Positions 38,950 through 41,992 of a DNA stretch of 41,992 nt are shown here, in pieces (position 1 is the stretch's first letter; each line of letters opens with the position of its first letter). The DNA is from Desulfobacteraceae bacterium (lineage in GTDB: Bacteria; Desulfobacterota; Desulfobacteria; Desulfobacterales; Desulfococcaceae): the NCBI GenBank assembly GCA_011390755.1, contig JAABRU010000048.1, positions 1-41,992 on the forward strand. Direction: 5' to 3'. Made by a program: the position numbers and the translations under genes. A model generated the notes under the pieces. The model was not told where the DNA came from. It searched no databases and saw only the letters and a program-made list of their open reading frames with translations.

Positions 38950-41421
38950 ATGAAAATTAACAAAAATGCAGAACTGATCTCCCGCCTGCCGCAACTGCTG
39001 GATGCACTGCGGGCCGGGGGTTTCACCCTGGGGGCCGGGGAATATGCGGCCGCGCACCGGCTTTTGCTGCGCCTGGCCCAAAGGGGGGAACTGCCCGATG
39101 AGACCCTGCGCCTGTCTTCCCTGCTGGCACCGCTGCTCTGTTCTTCCCCGGAGGAGCAGAAACTGTTTGCCCACCGTTTCCGTATCTGGGCCGGGTCTTC
39201 GCCTTCTCCCGCTCCTGTTTCCGAAGAAATAAAGGAAATCCGCAAACTCCGCAAATGGGAACTGCGCCTGCGCTGGCGGCCCTGGATGACAGTGCTGACG
39301 GCTTTGGGCATTCTGTCCGCTCTGCTGTATTTTTTCCCCATGCCCCGCCTGCATCTGCCCCCGGCTCCCTTTTGGGGACAGGCCGCGCTGCTCATTTTTC
39401 TGATGATTCTCATCCGGGACCTCTGTTACCGCCTGATTGTCGGTCGTTATCTCCGGCGGGGATCGGGCAAAGGCCCCCTGCGCCGGGCTTCCTTTTATGC
39501 CACACCCGAACATGCGGAAATCTTTCCGCCCAAAGCCCTTGACATCCTTGCCCGGCAGATGCGTGTTCCGGAACTGTCGGCTTCCAAAGACCTGAATATT
39601 CCGGCCACGGTGGAGCAGAGCATCCGGGCCGGGGGAAGATTCTGCCCGGTGCGGGCTGTGCGGCGCAGAAGTCCCCAGTATCTGGTGCTGACAGACCGGC
39701 GGACATTCCGGGATCATGGGGCCTGCCGCAATGAGCATCTGCTGGAAGAACTGCGGCAGCGGGAAGTGCCCCTGGAAATTTTCCGCTTTGACAAAAATCC
39801 CCGCATCTGTTTTCCCTATTCCCCCGGCAGCGATTCCCTGCACCTGGATCTGCTGGCCCGGCGCTATCCCCATTACCGCCTGCTGGTGTTTTCAGACGGG
39901 GAAGGATTTTTCCGGAAAGATATTTTTTCGGTCTGGAAGCAGCGGGCTTTGTTTATTACGGAACACATTTCTGATACATTCCCCGAAGATTTCGGAAAAG
40001 CTGTTTTTCCCGCGGATGAAAAAGGACTGGCCGCGGCTGTGCAGGTTTTCTGCAAAGAAGAAAAGGGGGACCGCCCGCCTTTGCCACAGCCCGGCATCCG
40101 CGTGGCCGATTCCCCGGCCCTGCACTGGAACGAAGCCCCCCACCCGGATGATTTGGAAGAACTGATAAAAATTTTGCGGAAAATCATGGGGGATGCAAAG
40201 GGATGGCTCTGGTTCTGTTCCACTGCGATATATCCCGAACTGCGCTGGGGCCTGACCCTGCACCTGGGGAAAATCCTGCGCGGGCCGGATGAACAGTCCC
40301 TTTTCAGCCGGGAGAGACTGCTCCGCCTCTGCGGCCTGCCCTGGTTCCGCCGCGGGGCCATGCCGGACTGGCTGCGGACGCGCCTGATGGAGGATGAGGC
40401 ATTTTACGGAGAAACCGCAGAAGAAACCCGCGGGATTCTTTTTCTGCTACTCCGGGGCGTGGGAATCAGCGGAACCCTGGAAATGGAAGCCGCGGCCATG
40501 CCCTCCTTTCTGCCCCGTATCCTGCGGCGCATGAAAAAAGAGGAAACAGACAGCGGCTCCCCCCTGCATGACCCGGTATTTATGACTTTTATGTGCAATC
40601 CCCTTGCCACCCGACTGCCCCGTGCGGCCGCAAAACTCATCCGGAAAATTCTGGGGAAAGCGGAAAGCGTGGAACCGCCGCCACCGCCACCGCCCCAACA
40701 AGCAACGCCCGGAATCATCAGCAATGCTTTGGGCATGAACTTTGTCTATATCCCCCCCGGTGAATTCATGATGGGCAGCCCCGAAGATGAACCGGGGCGG
40801 TATGAGGATGAAAAACTGCATAAGGTGATACTGACACAGGGTTTTTACATGCAGGATACACCGGTTACACAGGGGCAGTGGCAGGCCCTGATGGGGAATA
40901 ATCCAAGTCATTTTAAAGAGGGCGGGCCGGAATGCCCGGTGGAAAAAGTGTCATGGGAGGATGCACAGGAGTTTATCCGTAAACTTAGTGAAAAGGACGG
41001 GGAAAATACATACCGCCTGCCCACAGAGGCCGAGTGGGAATATGCCTGCCGGGCCGGGACAGATACGCCTTATTATACAGGGAAAACAGAAGCCGATCTG
41101 GATCGGGCCGGGTGGTATTCCAAAAACTCCGGCGGGAAAACCCATCCGGTAAGGCAGAAGGAAGCCAATGCCTGGGGACTGTATGACATGCACGGGAATG
41201 TGTGGGAATGGTGTCAGGACTGGTACGGGGAGTATCCGGAGGGAACGGTTACTGATCCTGCAGGGCCTGATAATGGTACAGACCGCGTGTATCGCGGCGG
41301 GAGCTGGATCTTCGGGGCGGGCGACTGCCGGTCGGACTACCGGGGTTGGGACGACCCCGGCGAGCGGGGCATCGACCTGGGCTTCCGTGTCCTCGCAGTT
41401 CCGGCGGGTCGGGCCAGGTAA
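38950..41421 (+). CDS. Membrane protein: CoxE/vWA-like region fused to FGE-sulfatase (C-type-lectin fold) domain
   Basis: 823 residues. Residues 1-80 are helical (LISRLPQLLDALRAGGF), as at the N-terminus of CoxE-like vWA proteins. Two membrane helices lie near 110-132 and 141-160. Residues of about 235-430 look vWA-like (YLVLTDRRTFRDHGA, then EVPLEIFRFDKN and YRLLVFSDGEGFF), but the metal-binding DxSxS is degenerate. After a poly-Pro linker (near 575-590) an FGE-sulfatase/SUMF1 domain runs to the end: GMNFVYIPPGEFMMGSP, RLPTEAEWEYACRAGT, LYDMHGNVWEWCQDWYG, VYRGGSW, GFRV. The final ~35 codons look like a DGR variable region. Likely partner of the MoxR ATPase; role inferred as a surface or cytosolic sensor. 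Confidence 0.75.
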   Translation: MKINKNAELISRLPQLLDALRAGGFTLGAGEYAAAHRLLLRLAQRGELPDETLRLSSLLAPLLCSSPEEQKLFAHRFRIWAGSSPSPAPVSEEIKEIRKLRKWELRLRWRPWMTVLTALGILSALLYFFPMPRLHLPPAPFWGQAALLIFLMILIRDLCYRLIVGRYLRRGSGKGPLRRASFYATPEHAEIFPPKALDILARQMRVPELSASKDLNIPATVEQSIRAGGRFCPVRAVRRRSPQYLVLTDRRTFRDHGACRNEHLLEELRQREVPLEIFRFDKNPRICFPYSPGSDSLHLDLLARRYPHYRLLVFSDGEGFFRKDIFSVWKQRALFITEHISDTFPEDFGKAVFPADEKGLAAAVQVFCKEEKGDRPPLPQPGIRVADSPALHWNEAPHPDDLEELIKILRKIMGDAKGWLWFCSTAIYPELRWGLTLHLGKILRGPDEQSLFSRERLLRLCGLPWFRRGAMPDWLRTRLMEDEAFYGETAEETRGILFLLLRGVGISGTLEMEAAAMPSFLPRILRRMKKEETDSGSPLHDPVFMTFMCNPLATRLPRAAAKLIRKILGKAESVEPPPPPPPQQATPGIISNALGMNFVYIPPGEFMMGSPEDEPGRYEDEKLHKVILTQGFYMQDTPVTQGQWQALMGNNPSHFKEGGPECPVEKVSWEDAQEFIRKLSEKDGENTYRLPTEAEWEYACRAGTDTPYYTGKTEADLDRAGWYSKNSGGKTHPVRQKEANAWGLYDMHGNVWEWCQDWYGEYPEGTVTDPAGPDNGTDRVYRGGSWIFGAGDCRSDYRGWDDPGERGIDLGFRVLAVPAGRAR
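41308..41400 (+). other. Candidate DGR variable region
   Basis: Between the conserved GGSW and GFRV of the lectin-fold domain, the codons at positions usually variable in DGR targets are ATC TTC GGG, GGC GAC, GAC, then GGT TGG GAC GAC, GAG, and GGC ATC GAC. Ten of these fourteen end in C, as expected if AAC template codons had their adenines replaced. Only about 10 of 93 bases are A on the coding strand, far below the preceding part of the domain. The fixed codons (TGC CGG TCG, CGG, CCC GGC, CTG GGC TTC CGT) contain almost no A. No template repeat or reverse transcriptase is in the window. Confidence 0.5.
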
Positions 41422-41429
41422 GCGGAGGT

Positions 41430-41484
41430 CGGAATGGGTACGGTTCCCTGCGTGCGGTAGCCGCAGGGAACCGTACCCATTCCG
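41430..41484. terminator. Perfect 23-bp-stem hairpin after the FGE-domain gene
   Basis: The arms 41430-41452 and 41462-41484 are perfectly complementary with a 9-nt loop (tgcggtagc), starting nine bases after the stop codon. There is no T-run. Hairpins or cruciforms just 3' of the variable region are needed for retrohoming in studied DGRs, so it could serve that role; it could also be a dispersed palindrome or a simple mRNA end. Confidence 0.6.
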
Positions 41485-41548
41485 TACCGGAGCGTCAGGT
41501 AACCAGGAAAAAAGGGGTGCGGAGCACCCGCGCGGCAAAAAATATGAT

Positions 41549-41698
41549 ATGAGATATATTTTGCAAGTCCTGGACTTTTGTCCGAACATGATAATAAAAA
41601 AAGGGGAGCCGATTGCAATTATCAAAAACAAAAATCGCCGAAAATATCTTACAGCATTGAATTATGCAGATAAAGATGATATTTATCCTTTAAGGTAA
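41549..41698 (+). CDS. Small hypothetical protein
   Basis: A 49-codon frame begins MRYILQVLDFCPNMIIKKGE and contains PIAIIKNKNRRKYLTALNYA, then DKDDIYPLR. The composition is protein-like, and KKGEPIAIIKN vaguely recalls Phd-type antitoxins, but I cannot assign a family. No clear ribosome binding site. The stop lies at the edge of the GC-rich element that follows. It could be the tail of a degraded gene. Confidence 0.3.
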   Translation: MRYILQVLDFCPNMIIKKGEPIAIIKNKNRRKYLTALNYADKDDIYPLR

Positions 41699-41763
41699 GA
41701 CTCCCCCTCCCCTAGCCCCTCCCACCGGGGGAGGGGGGTTTTTGGCTTAACTTAACGGCATTG
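41699..41763. repeat. GC-rich ccctccc hairpin element, caatg family remnant
   Basis: ctccccctcccctagcccct faces accgggggaggggggttt. The right end gcttaacttaacggcattg matches the complement of the caatgtcattgacttaagc end of the 6659/30690 family with changes; the left end is degenerate. Confidence 0.55.
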
Positions 41764-41784
41764 GGGCAGAGCCCCGGAACGGTT

Positions 41785-41851
41785 CAAAGCTGCGGAGGAG
41801 TGCGAAAAATAAGGCCGAGGCCGGTTTTTCGCAGACACTTTCATATAAACG
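41785..41851. repeat. R1 palindromic module, third copy
   Basis: gcgaaaaataaggccgaggc and ccggtttttcgcagacactt reproduce the R1 module of the 32-kb array, including the closing tcatataaacgg. Confidence 0.75.
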
Positions 41852-41955
41852 GTGCCGGGTGCTGGGTTGCTGGGTGCTGGGTGCTGGTTGCTGGGTGCTG
41901 GGGGCTGGTTGCTGGGGGCTGGTTGCTGGTTGCTGGGGGCTGTGGGCTGGGTGCC
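41852..41955. repeat. Minisatellite of tgctggg/tgctggt heptamers
   Basis: About fourteen imperfect heptamers (tgctggg, ttgctgg, gggctgg) run without interruption and sit between the R1 module and a final cggaaagcatgaaagctag, so the array appears to have grown inside an R1-type element. Non-coding; likely variable in length between strains. Confidence 0.75.
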
Positions 41956-41992
41956 GGAAAGCATGAAAGCTAGAACGGAAGAGCGACGTGTA

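Noticed and set aside
41168-41698. 176-codon frame overlapping the FGE-domain gene
   Set aside because: Its first part is out of frame in a strongly conserved domain and in a hairpin; only the last 49 codons (41549-41698) might be real.
35671-41992. DGR reverse transcriptase, Avd or template repeat in the window
   Set aside because: No frame shows reverse transcriptase motifs and no second copy of the candidate variable region is present before the window ends.

Overview
The window looks like a chromosomal stretch from a Desulfobacterota (deltaproteobacterial) genome rich in repeats and accessory genes, possibly a filamentous, Desulfonema-like sulfate reducer. That taxonomic guess is an inference. 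It rests on a fused NuoB-NuoC-NuoD complex I subunit, a Gram-negative envelope set (two porin-like barrels, a TonB-dependent receptor), dense toxin-antitoxin (TA) pairs, many palindromic mini-elements, and a conflict-system locus of the kind common in multicellular bacteria. I see no rRNA, tRNA, CRISPR array, transposase, integrase or reverse transcriptase gene.

Layout. 0-6.5 kb is an AT-rich TA zone, mostly on the minus strand: broken brnT/brnA, a broken DUF4258 gene, an intact RelE-type pair, a DUF4124 protein, a HEPN-like gene behind a probable integron attC site, a ParE-type pair whose toxin is frameshifted by a 44-bp duplication, a Uma2-family protein and a MazF-type pair with a chimeric antitoxin. 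6.8-9.6 kb holds nuoA and a fused nuoBCD, with no other nuo genes. 10.5-13.2 kb holds two tandem paralogous porin-like proteins. 13.3-14.8 kb is a second TA patch: higB gutted by a mini-element, an intact higA, and a ParE-type pair whose toxin start lies inside another mini-element. 14.8-18.6 kb holds murA and comEC. 18.9-23 kb holds a YfiR-like protein, a TonB receptor and a chemoreceptor. 23.3-28.4 kb holds a solitary recB and a secreted trypsin-like protease. 28.4-32.5 kb has nested mini-elements, an alpha-toroid protein, a membrane sensor ending in a UVR motif, and a 222-bp tandem unit. 32.5-35.4 kb encodes a receiver-receiver-PPDK_N protein.

The most interesting block is 35.6-41.5 kb. 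It encodes a small helical protein translationally coupled to an iSTAND-like protein, then a HicB-HicA pair, a MoxR-type AAA+ ATPase, and an 823-residue membrane protein that joins a CoxE/vWA-like region to a C-terminal FGE-sulfatase (C-type-lectin fold) domain. The last ~35 codons of that domain are poor in adenine, and their presumptively variable codons are mostly NNC. This is what a diversity-generating retroelement (DGR) would leave when it rewrites AAC codons. A perfect 23-bp-stem hairpin follows the stop codon. My working model is a NTPase-based conflict/immune system with a hypermutated sensor domain, its reverse transcriptase and template lying elsewhere.

A second theme is toxin decay. 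Of eight recognisable type II toxin genes, four are disrupted (14-bp duplication, 44-bp duplication, indels, mini-element plus deletion) and a fifth has had its N-terminus replaced by a mini-element. Most partner antitoxins remain intact. At least six families of non-coding palindromic elements, several with clear target-site duplications, occupy the intergenic space and supply or overlap the stop codons of several genes.
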